Shown one piece after another: positions 49,301-58,594 of a DNA stretch of 64,000 bases. The notes below the pieces were generated by a model. It saw only the letters and a program-made list of their open reading frames with translations. It was not told where the DNA came from and made no database searches. Origin of the DNA: Sulfolobus islandicus Y.N.15.51. GTDB lineage: Archaea; Thermoproteota; Thermoprotei_A; Sulfolobales; Sulfolobaceae. The stretch's first letter is position 1; every line of letters starts with the position of its first letter. Location: NCBI RefSeq assembly GCF_000022485.1, contig NC_012623.1, positions 2,506,501-2,570,500 on the forward strand, written 5' to 3'. A program made the position numbers and the translations under genes.

Positions 49301-50218
49301 ATGCCCCTAGACCCTCGAATCAAAGAGCTCCTAGAATCAGGTTTTATCGTACCAATTGGTAAAGCCTCGGTAGATGAGGTAAGAAAAATATTTAGGCAAT
49401 TAGCATCAGCCGCGCCTAAAGTTGAAGTTGGAAAAGTAGAAGATATAAAAATACCAGGTAGTGAAGCCAATATAAACGCTCGAGTATATTTGCCAAAGGC
49501 TAACGGTCCATATGGAGTTTTAATATATCTTCATGGAGGAGGCTTTGTTATAGGAGATGTGGAATCTTATGACCCATTGTGTAGAGCTATCACCAATGCA
49601 TGCAACTGTGTCGTAGTATCAGTTGATTATAGGTTAGCTCCAGAATATAAGTTTCCTTCTGCTGTCATCGATTCATTTGATGCTACTAATTGGGTTTATA
49701 ATAATTTGGACAAGTTTGATGGAAAAATGGGCGTCGCTATTGCAGGGGATAGCGCTGGGGGAAATTTGGCAGCAGTTGTAGCTCTTCTTTCAAAGGGTAA
49801 ACTTAATTTAAAGTATCAAATTCTAATTTACCCTGCTGTAGGTTTCGATAGCGTTTCAAGATCCATGATAGAATACTCTGATGGTTTCTTCCTAACTAGA
49901 GAACATATAGAGTGGTTCGGTTCTCAATACTTACGAAGTCCTGCAGACTTACTAGACTTTAGGTTTTCTCCAATTCTAGTACAAGATTTAAGCGGATTAC
50001 CTCCAGCCTTAATAATAACAGCAGAATATGACCCATTAAGGGATCAAGGAGAAGCTTATGCGAATAGATTACTACAAGCTGGAGTACCGGTTACCAGTGT
50101 TAGGTTCAATAACGTTATACATGGATTCCTTTCATTTTTCCCGTTAATAGAGCAAGGAAGAGATGCTATAGGTTTAATAGGCTCTGTTTTAAGGCGCGCA
50201 TTTTATGATAAAAGTTAA
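49301..50218 (+). CDS. Carboxylesterase of the hormone-sensitive-lipase family
   Basis: 305 residues. Oxyanion motif LHGGGFVIGD, nucleophile Ser in GDSAGGNLAAV, acid in EYDPLRDQGEAYA and catalytic His in NVIHGFLSF: the complete family IV esterase set. No signal peptide, so cytosolic. TATA TTTTATATT at 49273-49281 gives a leaderless start at the ATG. It hydrolyses short to medium acyl esters and fits the acyl-CoA gene island that follows. Confidence 0.92.
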   Translation: MPLDPRIKELLESGFIVPIGKASVDEVRKIFRQLASAAPKVEVGKVEDIKIPGSEANINARVYLPKANGPYGVLIYLHGGGFVIGDVESYDPLCRAITNACNCVVVSVDYRLAPEYKFPSAVIDSFDATNWVYNNLDKFDGKMGVAIAGDSAGGNLAAVVALLSKGKLNLKYQILIYPAVGFDSVSRSMIEYSDGFFLTREHIEWFGSQYLRSPADLLDFRFSPILVQDLSGLPPALIITAEYDPLRDQGEAYANRLLQAGVPVTSVRFNNVIHGFLSFFPLIEQGRDAIGLIGSVLRRAFYDKS

Positions 50219-50243
50219 TAATCTTTTTTATTTTAATTTTTGT
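50219..50243 (+). terminator. T-rich tract after the esterase gene
   Basis: Directly after the stop the plus strand runs ATCTTTTTTATTTTAATTTT, typical of archaeal oligo-T termination. The next gene has its own promoter region. Confidence 0.45.
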
Positions 50244-50295
50244 TTTAAGGCATTTATTAAAAACATTTAAAAAGAGTCAATAACAAATTAAGACT

Positions 50296-51306
50296 ATGAA
50301 AGCTGTTATTCTTCCAGCTCATAAACAAGGTTATAGAATTGAGGAAGTACCAGATCCTAAACCGGGTAAGGATGAAGCCATTATTAAGGTTAACAAGGCT
50401 GCACTGTGTTATAGGGACTTATTGCAAATAAAAGGATTCTACCCCAGATCTAAATACCCGTTAATTTTAGGTCATGAAGTTGTGGGAACTGTAGAGGAAG
50501 TTGGAGAAGACGTTAAGGATTTTAAGAAAGGGGATAGAGTTACGTCAATGCTTTTTGTCCCTGACTGGTCATGTGAATATTGTAAAAGTGGAGAAGAAGT
50601 TTACTGTAAGAATAGGGTTGTATACGCTCAAGAATTAGATGGATTTTTCGCAGAAAAAGCTAAAGTTAAGGCAAGCAGTCTAGTTAAAGTACCTGAGAGT
50701 GTTTCCGATGAGGGAGCTGTTATAGTACCATGTGTTGCTGCAATGGTTTATAGGGGTTTGAAAAAAGCTGGAATAAAAAAAGGAGAAATTGTATTGGTTA
50801 CTGGAGCAAGTGGTGGTGTAGGTATTCATGCTATTCAAGTAGCTAAGGCTTTAGGGGCTAAGGTAATAGGAGTTACTAGTGGGGAAAGCAAGGCTAAGAT
50901 AGTTTCTAAATATGCTGACTACGTAATTGTAGGTGAGAAGTTCTCAGAAGAGGCTAAAAAGATAGGTGACGTTTCCATTGTAATTGAAAATGTGGGTCCC
51001 TATACGCTAGAAGAAAGTATGAAGAGTCTGAGGAGTGGCGGTAAGATTATACAGATCGGTAATTTAGATCCTTCTGTAACATTTAATTTAAGGCTGGGCT
51101 ATATTATTCTTAAAGACATAAGTTTAATGGGGCATATAGGCGCAAATAAAAATGATATAATAAAAACTCTAAACCTTGTTAAGGAGGGTAAAATAAAACC
51201 TGTTATTGGAAGTGAGGTTAGCTTAGAGAATTTTGGAAAAGCTCTTGACTTGCTTAATGACAGTAAAAATAGGTACGGAAAAATATTGATCTCAAACTCT
51301 TTCTAG
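50296..51306 (+). CDS. Zinc-type MDR enzyme, acryloyl-CoA reductase-like
   Basis: 336 residues. KAVILPAHKQGYRIEEVPDP, zinc-region LGHEVVGTVEEVG, structural cysteines in SCEYCKSGEEVYC, dinucleotide loop VTGASGGVGIHAIQVAKALG. The protein closely resembles, from memory, Sulfolobus enzymes assigned as acryloyl-CoA reductase of the 3-hydroxypropionate/4-hydroxybutyrate cycle. It reduces acryloyl-CoA to propionyl-CoA with NADPH. Other alcohol or enoyl-CoA reductase roles remain possible. Convergent with the thiolase gene by 15 bases. Confidence 0.8.
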   Translation: MKAVILPAHKQGYRIEEVPDPKPGKDEAIIKVNKAALCYRDLLQIKGFYPRSKYPLILGHEVVGTVEEVGEDVKDFKKGDRVTSMLFVPDWSCEYCKSGEEVYCKNRVVYAQELDGFFAEKAKVKASSLVKVPESVSDEGAVIVPCVAAMVYRGLKKAGIKKGEIVLVTGASGGVGIHAIQVAKALGAKVIGVTSGESKAKIVSKYADYVIVGEKFSEEAKKIGDVSIVIENVGPYTLEESMKSLRSGGKIIQIGNLDPSVTFNLRLGYIILKDISLMGHIGANKNDIIKTLNLVKEGKIKPVIGSEVSLENFGKALDLLNDSKNRYGKILISNSF

Positions 51307-52479
51307 AACTATTGCCCCACCTTGACCTCCACCAACACACAGCGTTGCAACACCATAATCCTTTCCTTCTATTATTAATTGCCTAGCCAAGGTACCCACT
51401 AGTCTAGCCCCAGTGGCTCCTAGTGGATGCCCTATAGCAATAGCACCTCCCTTCTTATTTACTGTGCTCTCATCCAATTCTAATTGTTTTATAGCATATA
51501 ATACTACAACTGCAAATGCCTCATTTATTTCCCATAAGTCTATTTTTCTTGTACTTAAATTTGCCTTTTCTAAGGCCTTCTTGGAAGCCGGTACTGGTCC
51601 CTTCCCCATTACTGCTGGAGGTACTCCAGCAAACCCAAAACTCCTTATTTTTGCCATTGGAGTTAATCCATATTTCTTCAATGCATTTTTTGACATTAGA
51701 AGTACATAAGAAGCTCCAGAATTCAAAGGTGCTGAATTTCCAGCAGTTATTGTACCATTAGGTTTAAAGGCTGGAGGCAATTGGCCTAATTTTTCTATGC
51801 TAGTGTCTGGTCTAACCGATTGATCTACATTCACTACAGTTTTCTTCCCTTCAACTTCTACCTCAATAGGTAGGATCTCGTCTTTGAAATACCCCTCTTG
51901 TATAGCTTTCCATGCTAATTGATGACTCCTTAAAGACCACCTATCCATTTCCTCCCTTTTTATTCTAGCTTCTTCAGCTAATTTCTCAGCAGTTAATCCC
52001 ATAACATATCCTGTAGTTAAATCGTATTCAATATATTTACTATCAGTTAGAAACTTAGTGTTAACTTCAATATGTGGATTATCAAACATTGGCGTTCTAG
52101 ATAATTTTTCAACTCCACCCGCTAATACTATATCAGCCATACCAGTTGATATTTCCATGGCTCCTATAGAAACTGTAGTTAATGATGAAGCGCATTGCCT
52201 ATCCACAGCCATAGTTGGTATGTTATATGGTAATCTCGCTGCGAAAATTTCATGCCTACCTCCGAAAGCCCATTGTTCGCCTACTTGGAGCGCACATCCA
52301 GTGATTATTTCGTCTATTTCTTCTGCCTTAATTCCGTTTTTCTCTATTAACCTATTTATTACCATTCCAGCTAATTCCTCTGGTCTTATATTGTAAAATG
52401 GATCTTTTTGATAGTCCTTGCGTGAAAACCTCGTAAATGCCGTTCTCGCATAATCTACCAGATATACATCCTCTAACAT
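51292..52479 (-). CDS. Acetyl-CoA acetyltransferase (thiolase)
   Basis: 395 residues with a full thiolase active site: nucleophile Cys in VDRQCASSLTT, EINEAFAVV, catalytic His in GHPLGATGARLV and the second Cys in LCVGGGQGGA. It catalyses acetoacetyl-CoA cleavage or formation, or beta-ketothiolysis in fatty-acid breakdown. Contrast with the thiolase-fold protein at 62075, which lacks these residues. Part of the acyl-CoA island. Confidence 0.92.
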   Translation of the reverse strand: MLEDVYLVDYARTAFTRFSRKDYQKDPFYNIRPEELAGMVINRLIEKNGIKAEEIDEIITGCALQVGEQWAFGGRHEIFAARLPYNIPTMAVDRQCASSLTTVSIGAMEISTGMADIVLAGGVEKLSRTPMFDNPHIEVNTKFLTDSKYIEYDLTTGYVMGLTAEKLAEEARIKREEMDRWSLRSHQLAWKAIQEGYFKDEILPIEVEVEGKKTVVNVDQSVRPDTSIEKLGQLPPAFKPNGTITAGNSAPLNSGASYVLLMSKNALKKYGLTPMAKIRSFGFAGVPPAVMGKGPVPASKKALEKANLSTRKIDLWEINEAFAVVVLYAIKQLELDESTVNKKGGAIAIGHPLGATGARLVGTLARQLIIEGKDYGVATLCVGGGQGGAIVLERV

Positions 52480-52517
52480 CTTATCATCTAACCCACTATA
52501 TTATTTTATTTGATAGA

Positions 52518-53417
52518 TTATATAGGTTGCAGGAACTCAGAGATATTCACTTTACTATTGTATAACTTACTTAATGTAAGCGCTCTCCTTAAATGGAGGT
52601 GAATATCAAGATCATCTGTAAATCCTATCCCGCCATGGACTTGGATACCACTTAATATAGCCTTAGGTATCTTCTTATTAGCTAAATCCTTAGCTATCCA
52701 TGCGTACTTTATATTTTCTGCTGCTTCCAATATTAAAGATCTAGCTAATTCCACATCAATTGCGTCATTAACCACTCTATGCTTTATTGCCTGATACGAA
52801 CCTATAGGTTTTCCAAAAGCGACTCTCTCTTTACTATACTTAATTGACATACTAACTACTTCTTCACCACTTCCCACCATCTGAGAGGCTAATGAAAGTG
52901 CGATTTCAGCGTTATTAACTTCTATATCTTCATGGTTTCCAATGTTGTCTACTTTACTAATTTTCATGGAGTTATCAAGAGAATTGAAAGTGCGAATTGT
53001 ACAGTTGCTTCTCTTAATCAGTCTATTTCCTATTATTATATAATCAGCCTCATCAGCCGAGGGCACTAAGTTTGAATCAGATATTGCTATTCTAATTTCA
53101 CCGGCGTATACTCTATTCAAAATGTCCTTGTTCTTAATACCCCTAGATGCTACTATACTACTTACCACAATTCCAGGCAGTAATTTTCTACCAATAACTT
53201 CATTTATTATCACGTTATCTCTTAATGATAGTGTGGAAAGGTAAGGTAAGATATCAAGCTTAATTATTTCCTTCCATATTTCCTCAATATAATCCTTGTT
53301 TCCCTCCATTACTGCCCTTAACTTTTTTGTGGACCACCTTGATTCCAGTAATTCATTTAGACTGCTTAAAATCAGTTTAAGATCCTCGCTAATTTCGAAG
53401 TTAAGATCTAGGAGCAT
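52518..53417 (-). CDS. Short acyl-CoA dehydrogenase-like protein
   Basis: 299 residues, about 80 shorter than a normal acyl-CoA dehydrogenase. The N-terminal helical domain and middle strand domain are reduced. The C-terminal domain keeps SKERVAFGKPIGSYQAIKHR and IQVHGGIGFTDDLDIHLHLRR, where the usual catalytic-loop TEE reads TDD. It could be a divergent dehydrogenase or the minor subunit of a two-protein dehydrogenase; no larger partner is adjacent. Its start lies four bases after the R2lox stop. Confidence 0.75.
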   Translation of the reverse strand: MLLDLNFEISEDLKLILSSLNELLESRWSTKKLRAVMEGNKDYIEEIWKEIIKLDILPYLSTLSLRDNVIINEVIGRKLLPGIVVSSIVASRGIKNKDILNRVYAGEIRIAISDSNLVPSADEADYIIIGNRLIKRSNCTIRTFNSLDNSMKISKVDNIGNHEDIEVNNAEIALSLASQMVGSGEEVVSMSIKYSKERVAFGKPIGSYQAIKHRVVNDAIDVELARSLILEAAENIKYAWIAKDLANKKIPKAILSGIQVHGGIGFTDDLDIHLHLRRALTLSKLYNSKVNISEFLQPI

Positions 53418-53421
53418 TTAA

Positions 53422-54348
53422 TCACCATGATTCAATTACATCCAAATCCTTTGGTAATAACATTTCCAATTTCATCCGCCTGGCTCTATTTATTGCATCA
53501 ATCCTAGTATTCAAGAGCTTTTTAGCGTAGTCTACTAGCTCTATATTAGTTAGATTAAAAGGTAGACTTTCAACTTGGGGCATTGTAGGTTCAGAGAATA
53601 TTCCTATAGCATAAGGTGCAAGATAATTTATGTGATCCATGGCAGCCTTATATACTCCCTCTCCATATTCCTTTACTAATCTTGTAATTAAATATATTCC
53701 AAATGCTATATGTCTAGACTCATCAGTAGCTATGAGGTTTACCATTTTAGCCAAGCCGGGTAGGATCTTTCTTGTATTTGTTATCTGCCTAAAAATATTG
53801 TAACCTCCTTCAGCTGCTACTCCTTCAACTATTAAATTGTAAGTTACCACGGCTCTAACTTGATTTTCAGGAGAAGGATCTCTAGATAAATTCCACATAG
53901 CCTTTGGTAATTCTTCATAGAATATCTTCTTATAATTAGGCGAAAGATCCTTTGTATATGCGCTCAGATCTTCCATAACATTGACTATATCAAAAAATCT
54001 TCTAAATGCCTCAACGTGTTTAGATTCCTCATAAACGAATTGTTCTAAATACATTACCTCTTCTACCCTTCCCTCCTTAACTAGTGTCACGATTAATGGA
54101 TGGAGGTCTAATGCTACGGCTTCTTCTCCCGCAGCGAACTTTGAACCAACATTTATTATAAACATTTTCTCTAAATCATTTAATTTTTTCCAGTCTTCTG
54201 CATCTTTACTTAGATCTATATTGGCTGGATCCCAGAAAAGCTTCTTTCCAAGCTGATATAATTTCATTGGGAAAAGTGACCAATTTAAGCCTCCAGATCT
54301 TATAGACTTAAAGTATTCATGCTTATATTCTTCAAAACTCATACCCAT
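53422..54348 (-). CDS. R2-like ligand-binding oxidase (R2lox)
   Basis: 308 residues, ferritin-like di-metal protein. Ligands align with known R2lox: E75, E108 and H111 (EESKH), E175, and E210 with H213 (DESRH). The residues that form the unusual Val-Tyr ether crosslink, V78 and Y170, are at the right spacings (E+3 and E-5). R2lox binds a Mn/Fe cofactor and a fatty acid and activates O2. It is not a ribonucleotide reductase subunit. Position inside an acyl-CoA island fits a lipid substrate. Confidence 0.88.
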   Translation of the reverse strand: MGMSFEEYKHEYFKSIRSGGLNWSLFPMKLYQLGKKLFWDPANIDLSKDAEDWKKLNDLEKMFIINVGSKFAAGEEAVALDLHPLIVTLVKEGRVEEVMYLEQFVYEESKHVEAFRRFFDIVNVMEDLSAYTKDLSPNYKKIFYEELPKAMWNLSRDPSPENQVRAVVTYNLIVEGVAAEGGYNIFRQITNTRKILPGLAKMVNLIATDESRHIAFGIYLITRLVKEYGEGVYKAAMDHINYLAPYAIGIFSEPTMPQVESLPFNLTNIELVDYAKKLLNTRIDAINRARRMKLEMLLPKDLDVIESW

Positions 54349-54437
54349 AATTAACTATAAATGATTTGTTTATATTTAAATTTTGCCTTAGATACGATAA
54401 AATAAAGTTTTAGTTAAGCCAGAGAACGAAAAGACCC

Positions 54438-55196
54438 TTATTTTATTCCACCTTTTAAACTCTCTCCAGAGTCTAACACGAAAACTTGCCCTGTGAGAGA
54501 CTCTATCTTAAGAATTGCTGCAGTGAACTCGGCTACCTCTTCTGGGTCAAGAATTTTACCCATTAAAGTGAATTTTTCACCAAATTCCTTTTCACTCATT
54601 CCTAACACTTGAAACATACTTTCACCTAGTTTAGTCTTCACGAATCCTGGAGCTATAGCATTAACCCTTATTTTAGGGGCTAGTTCTAAAGCTAGGTACT
54701 TGGTTAGTGCAATTACTGCAGCTTTCATAGCGCCATATATTGATAAGCCATAGGCTGGTGATACTCCAGCAACTGATGCTATGTTAACAATTGCTCCTCC
54801 ATCTCTCATTTCCTTTGCTAAACTTTGAGAGCAGTAAACTACAGATTTAAAGTCAGTCGAGATATGCTTATCTAGAAGTTTATCATCTACATTTAAAAAG
54901 GGAGAGAATAGTCCTAAACCAGCATTATTTATCAATATGTCAGCTACTCTATACCTGTCGATGGTCGCTTTAGCTAAAGTTTCACACCCCTCTCTCGTAG
55001 AGACATCAGCTAAGATTCCAATAGCTTCTCCTCCGTTCTCCTTTATGATTTTTATTGTTTCATTCATTTCATCAGCTCGCTTTTTAGCGTTTACTACAAC
55101 TAAACTACCTTCTTTAGCTAATCTCACAGCTATTGCCCTACCAATACCCCTACCAGAACCCGTTACTACAACGACCTTATCCTTTAGGGAGTACAT
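54438..55196 (-). CDS. Short-chain dehydrogenase/reductase
   Basis: 252 residues. Cofactor loop GSGRGIGRAIAVRLAKEG, NNAG, catalytic Ser/Tyr/Lys in IASVAGVSPAYG and YGAMKAAV, and PGFVKTKLG. Classical SDR; with thiolase and acyl-CoA genes around it, a 3-hydroxyacyl-CoA dehydrogenase or 3-oxoacyl reductase role is likely. Substrate is an inference from context. Confidence 0.85.
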   Translation of the reverse strand: MYSLKDKVVVVTGSGRGIGRAIAVRLAKEGSLVVVNAKKRADEMNETIKIIKENGGEAIGILADVSTREGCETLAKATIDRYRVADILINNAGLGLFSPFLNVDDKLLDKHISTDFKSVVYCSQSLAKEMRDGGAIVNIASVAGVSPAYGLSIYGAMKAAVIALTKYLALELAPKIRVNAIAPGFVKTKLGESMFQVLGMSEKEFGEKFTLMGKILDPEEVAEFTAAILKIESLTGQVFVLDSGESLKGGIK

Positions 55197-55230
55197 GAAT
55201 AATATAAAATTTTTAGCAATAAAAAACTTT

Positions 55231-56277
55231 CTAATTCCATCTTATTATAGCCCTTATGTGTAACCCTTTCTTTAAATTCTCATAAGCCTCATTTATCCTG
55301 TCTGGAGTGTAAATATGCGAAACTAACTTCTTAATGTCGATTTTCCCGGAAGAGGCCAAACTTACTAGATCGGGTAAATCAATTCTAGGTCTGTAGCCTA
55401 AACTTCCTATTAAGGTTATACCTCTGGAGACGAATAGTGTTACGGGAATTTGTGCTAATGTAGAGAATCCTCCCAATCCCGTAACAACTATAGTCCCACC
55501 GCTTTTAACTACTTCTAACGATAATTTGAAATCTGGATAAGGTTTTGTCTCATATACTATATCAGCACCATCTTCTAAAGCTTCCAGAACTTTCGCCCTC
55601 GCATCATTTTCGTTAGCGTTAATAATATGGGTTGCGCCCAGTAATTTAGCACTCTTTAACTTATTCTCATCTATGTCGACTGCAACAATAGGATTTAATC
55701 CAATTGAGTTAGCCAATTGTATTGCAGCAGAACCTACACCACCAGCTCCCACTATAACAACACTCTTTCCTGAAGTAGCGTTCGCACTCTTTAATGCATT
55801 ATAAGCAGTACCATATGCACATGCAATTGGAGAAGAATAGTATGGATCAAGATTTTTGTCCAGAGGAATTACTGCTATCTCTGGAACAGTTAAATACTCA
55901 GCATGACCTCCATTAATACCAATTAGACCTACTAGTCTCTTTGCATTATCTTTACAATAATTCTCCTTACCATTTGCGCAATATCTACATATACCACATG
56001 GAACTATCCAAGATACTAGAACTGGATCTCCCTCCTTTAGTCCATATGGATTCTTAACGTTCTCACCTATCTTCTCTACCCACCCAGCTATTTCGTGACC
56101 AATTATAAACCCGTTAGGAAGTGGCCCTACCAATTCACCACTTAATAGATGTAAATCGCTATGGCATATTCCGGTCGATGCTACTTTCACTAAGACTTCT
56201 CCTTCTTTTGGAGCTGGATTGGGAACTTCTTCTATTTCTAATGGTAATCCATACCCTTTATATACGGCTGCTTTCAT
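55231..56277 (-). CDS. Zinc-dependent alcohol dehydrogenase
   Basis: 348 residues. Catalytic zinc: Cys in TGICHSDLH, GHEIAGWVE and SPIACAYGTAY. Structural zinc cysteines in CGICRYCANGKENYC. NAD loop VGAGGVGSAAIQLA. Closely resembles the tetrameric NAD-dependent Sulfolobus alcohol dehydrogenases. It ends 34 bases before the SDR gene starts on the same strand, so the ADH, SDR, R2lox, acyl-CoA dehydrogenase and thiolase genes may be one long operon. Confidence 0.9.
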   Translation of the reverse strand: MKAAVYKGYGLPLEIEEVPNPAPKEGEVLVKVASTGICHSDLHLLSGELVGPLPNGFIIGHEIAGWVEKIGENVKNPYGLKEGDPVLVSWIVPCGICRYCANGKENYCKDNAKRLVGLIGINGGHAEYLTVPEIAVIPLDKNLDPYYSSPIACAYGTAYNALKSANATSGKSVVIVGAGGVGSAAIQLANSIGLNPIVAVDIDENKLKSAKLLGATHIINANENDARAKVLEALEDGADIVYETKPYPDFKLSLEVVKSGGTIVVTGLGGFSTLAQIPVTLFVSRGITLIGSLGYRPRIDLPDLVSLASSGKIDIKKLVSHIYTPDRINEAYENLKKGLHIRAIIRWN

Positions 56278-56558
56278 TGTTTCTTTCTATATCTTTAATA
56301 GAATTAATTTCTTCCTTTATAATAGTCGACTTTTTATTTAATACCTCTCTATTTATATATAAACTCCCCTAGAGATATAGGATATAATTTTAATGTGAAA
56401 TCATATATTGTATAAATTGTATATAATATAAGATACAAACATAACAGTCAACTTTTAATGGTAGTAGCCTACTATTTTCAAACAATTTATCTAAATTGAT
56501 AATAGAGTCAGAATTCAATTTTCCTTATTAAGAGAAATAGCTTTTTAACAAAATTGGC

Positions 56559-56963
56559 TCAGATCTTTCTCTTAATTCTTTCTAACCTTACTTCCTCGTC
56601 AAATCTTTTGATATTTTTCTCAATTTTTCTTCTTAGTGAGAATTTAATAAAAGAAGCAAATCTACCTTCAAATTCTACTATTAGTCTAATCTCACCCTCT
56701 TTAAATAAGTCAAATTCTAAAACTCCACCTTCTCCCTTTTGTGTTCCCACACTATAAAACTTATAAGACACCTTATTATTCCCTACATAGACCGTACCGT
56801 GTAGAATTAATGATGTAACTCCTAACGATATCAAGGCATCAAATTCATTACCCTTTACAGATACTGTTTCAGCTCCTAATATCTTGTATAACGTAAAAAT
56901 AGGATCTGACAGAATTTTTGCTAAAGCTTGTATATCATGCTGTGTAGGGAACGTGATTTCCAT
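56559..56963 (-). CDS. START/SRPBCC-like small protein (DUF3211-like)
   Basis: 134 residues. Strand-rich sequence (VSVKGNEFDALISLG, SLILHGTVYVG, EIRLIVEFEGRFA) ending in a long basic helix (FSLRRKIEKNIKRFDEEVRL), the helix-grip pattern of small START-like proteins described from Sulfolobus. Such folds hold a hydrophobic ligand. In this lipid island it may bind an acyl or isoprenoid compound. Family call is from memory of the pattern only. Confidence 0.55.
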   Translation of the reverse strand: MEITFPTQHDIQALAKILSDPIFTLYKILGAETVSVKGNEFDALISLGVTSLILHGTVYVGNNKVSYKFYSVGTQKGEGGVLEFDLFKEGEIRLIVEFEGRFASFIKFSLRRKIEKNIKRFDEEVRLERIKRKI

Positions 56964-57025
56964 AGATTTATTTTCCTATTTATTCTTTTTATGTTTTTCT
57001 ATTATTAAATCAAAAGGAAAAAAGA

Positions 57026-58417
57026 CTAGCTTAATACCCTTTTAACTAAGTTCTCGGCCTCCTTAAAATTATAACTTCTGAATAGCTCTATTTTGCTAGC
57101 TTCCATAGAACCTTCCGCATGTATCATACCAGTTAGCAAATAGCCAGTAAACGTACTAGCCCCTAATTCCTTAGCTAGTTTTAACACTTTTGCTCTTTCC
57201 TCTCCATCAACTGAGCCCCTTAAATATTTAACAATATTCTTTCCTTCATCACTTTCCAAATCTTCTTGAGAGGGCATAGTAGCTATTATCCCCCCAGCAA
57301 TGTCAATTAAATCTCTTACAACATCATGGAAATGCATATTGGAGTATAATTTACCAACATTAGTAAAAAGCGGGTTGGGCACAGCTATACCCTCCATGTT
57401 TACTGGATACACAGCCGCAGCTATCGCGCTACTCCTCATAATTTCCTTGTAGAGAATTATATCAACTATATCATCTCTCACATGCTTTTCATTCTCAATG
57501 CCATTTACTTGAGATGCCACTTTAGATGCTCCCAAATATAGATTCATGGTCGCTGACCTATACGATAATGCAGTAAACCTATGGAAGGTTGCAAATAGCA
57601 TAGCCAATGTTCCAGCGTAGTCGTATTCCTTAAATAAAAATACCCTATCCCAAGGAACGAAAACGTCGTTGAAGACGGTTAATGTTTCTAGCTCATAATC
57701 TTTTCTACTGAGTACTGAGGAGGAATTGCCCTCAATTTCATCAATTGGTCTAATATACATCTTCAAACCTTTAGTATTAGCTGGAACCGCAAAGGCTACT
57801 GCGTAATCTTTATCGCTATCCCTCATTACTCTGGTTGGTATGACAATAATCTCATCAGATACCGCAGATTGAGTTGTATGAGCCTTTGCTCCTCTAACAA
57901 CTATTCCATCGCTTTTCACATCAACTACTCTAACATACATATCTGGATCAACTTGTTCAGAAGGCCTCTTACTTCGATCTCCCTTAACGTCAGTCTGGGC
58001 AGTGGCTAACGTTAAATCTTCTTTAGCAACTCTCTCAAAATATTTTTCAACACGTTTTGAGTAATCAGTTCCGTATTTTCTATCAACTTGTTTTGCCGTG
58101 ATCATAAGGGCAAAGATCGCATCACTTCCTATTGCTTGTGAAATGTTAAATACCCCATTACAATACATCGTTAAATCGTAAATTAGTTTATGTCTATCTA
58201 GCAAATCTTGAGATGTCCAAGGTACCTTAAAGAACTTGCTCATTTTTCCCATTTTATTATCCTCATAGACTCTATCAGCGTATTCATATAACTTAGCTGC
58301 GTGCAATGCGGCTGTCTTTAAGATCTGATGTGTTGTTATATCTTCTACTAACTTCCCCCTATAATACAAATTTCTTCCATCTTTTAAGGACTTTAGGAAA
58401 TCTTCTTTTGATCTCAT
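57026..58417 (-). CDS. HpaB-family flavin enzyme (4-hydroxyphenylacetate 3-hydroxylase-like)
   Basis: 463 residues. Acyl-CoA-dehydrogenase-like fold of the HpaB family: TDVKGDRSKRPSEQ, GAKAHTTQSAVSDE (flavin/substrate loop), NDVFVPWDRVFLF and DIAGGIIATMPSQED. The family includes hydroxylases and 4-hydroxybutyryl-CoA dehydratases. The dehydratase iron-sulfur cysteines are absent: only a lone Cys (MYCNGVF) is in the first segment, and none is in HRFTALSYRS. So a FADH2-dependent hydroxylase is preferred; no reductase partner is adjacent. Confidence 0.82.
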   Translation of the reverse strand: MRSKEDFLKSLKDGRNLYYRGKLVEDITTHQILKTAALHAAKLYEYADRVYEDNKMGKMSKFFKVPWTSQDLLDRHKLIYDLTMYCNGVFNISQAIGSDAIFALMITAKQVDRKYGTDYSKRVEKYFERVAKEDLTLATAQTDVKGDRSKRPSEQVDPDMYVRVVDVKSDGIVVRGAKAHTTQSAVSDEIIVIPTRVMRDSDKDYAVAFAVPANTKGLKMYIRPIDEIEGNSSSVLSRKDYELETLTVFNDVFVPWDRVFLFKEYDYAGTLAMLFATFHRFTALSYRSATMNLYLGASKVASQVNGIENEKHVRDDIVDIILYKEIMRSSAIAAAVYPVNMEGIAVPNPLFTNVGKLYSNMHFHDVVRDLIDIAGGIIATMPSQEDLESDEGKNIVKYLRGSVDGEERAKVLKLAKELGASTFTGYLLTGMIHAEGSMEASKIELFRSYNFKEAENLVKRVLS

Positions 58418-58594
58418 AAATAATATAACTCATGTTAGTCTATTAACTTTTTCTTTACCTTAAAGAAATAACTCTATGATATGGGTTGGGAACATACCGC
58501 AAATTGATTGACCTAAAATCAACCCTTTAAAATAAATCTGTATTATTAAAAAGCACTTCTTTTACTTTAACTAAATACCACACTATGTCAAAGA

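Noticed and set aside
53422-54348. Ribonucleotide reductase small subunit
   Set aside because: Val and Tyr at the crosslink positions and the ligand pattern match R2lox, and no R1 gene is nearby.
57026-58417. 4-hydroxybutyryl-CoA dehydratase
   Set aside because: The cluster-binding cysteines and His-Cys motif are missing.
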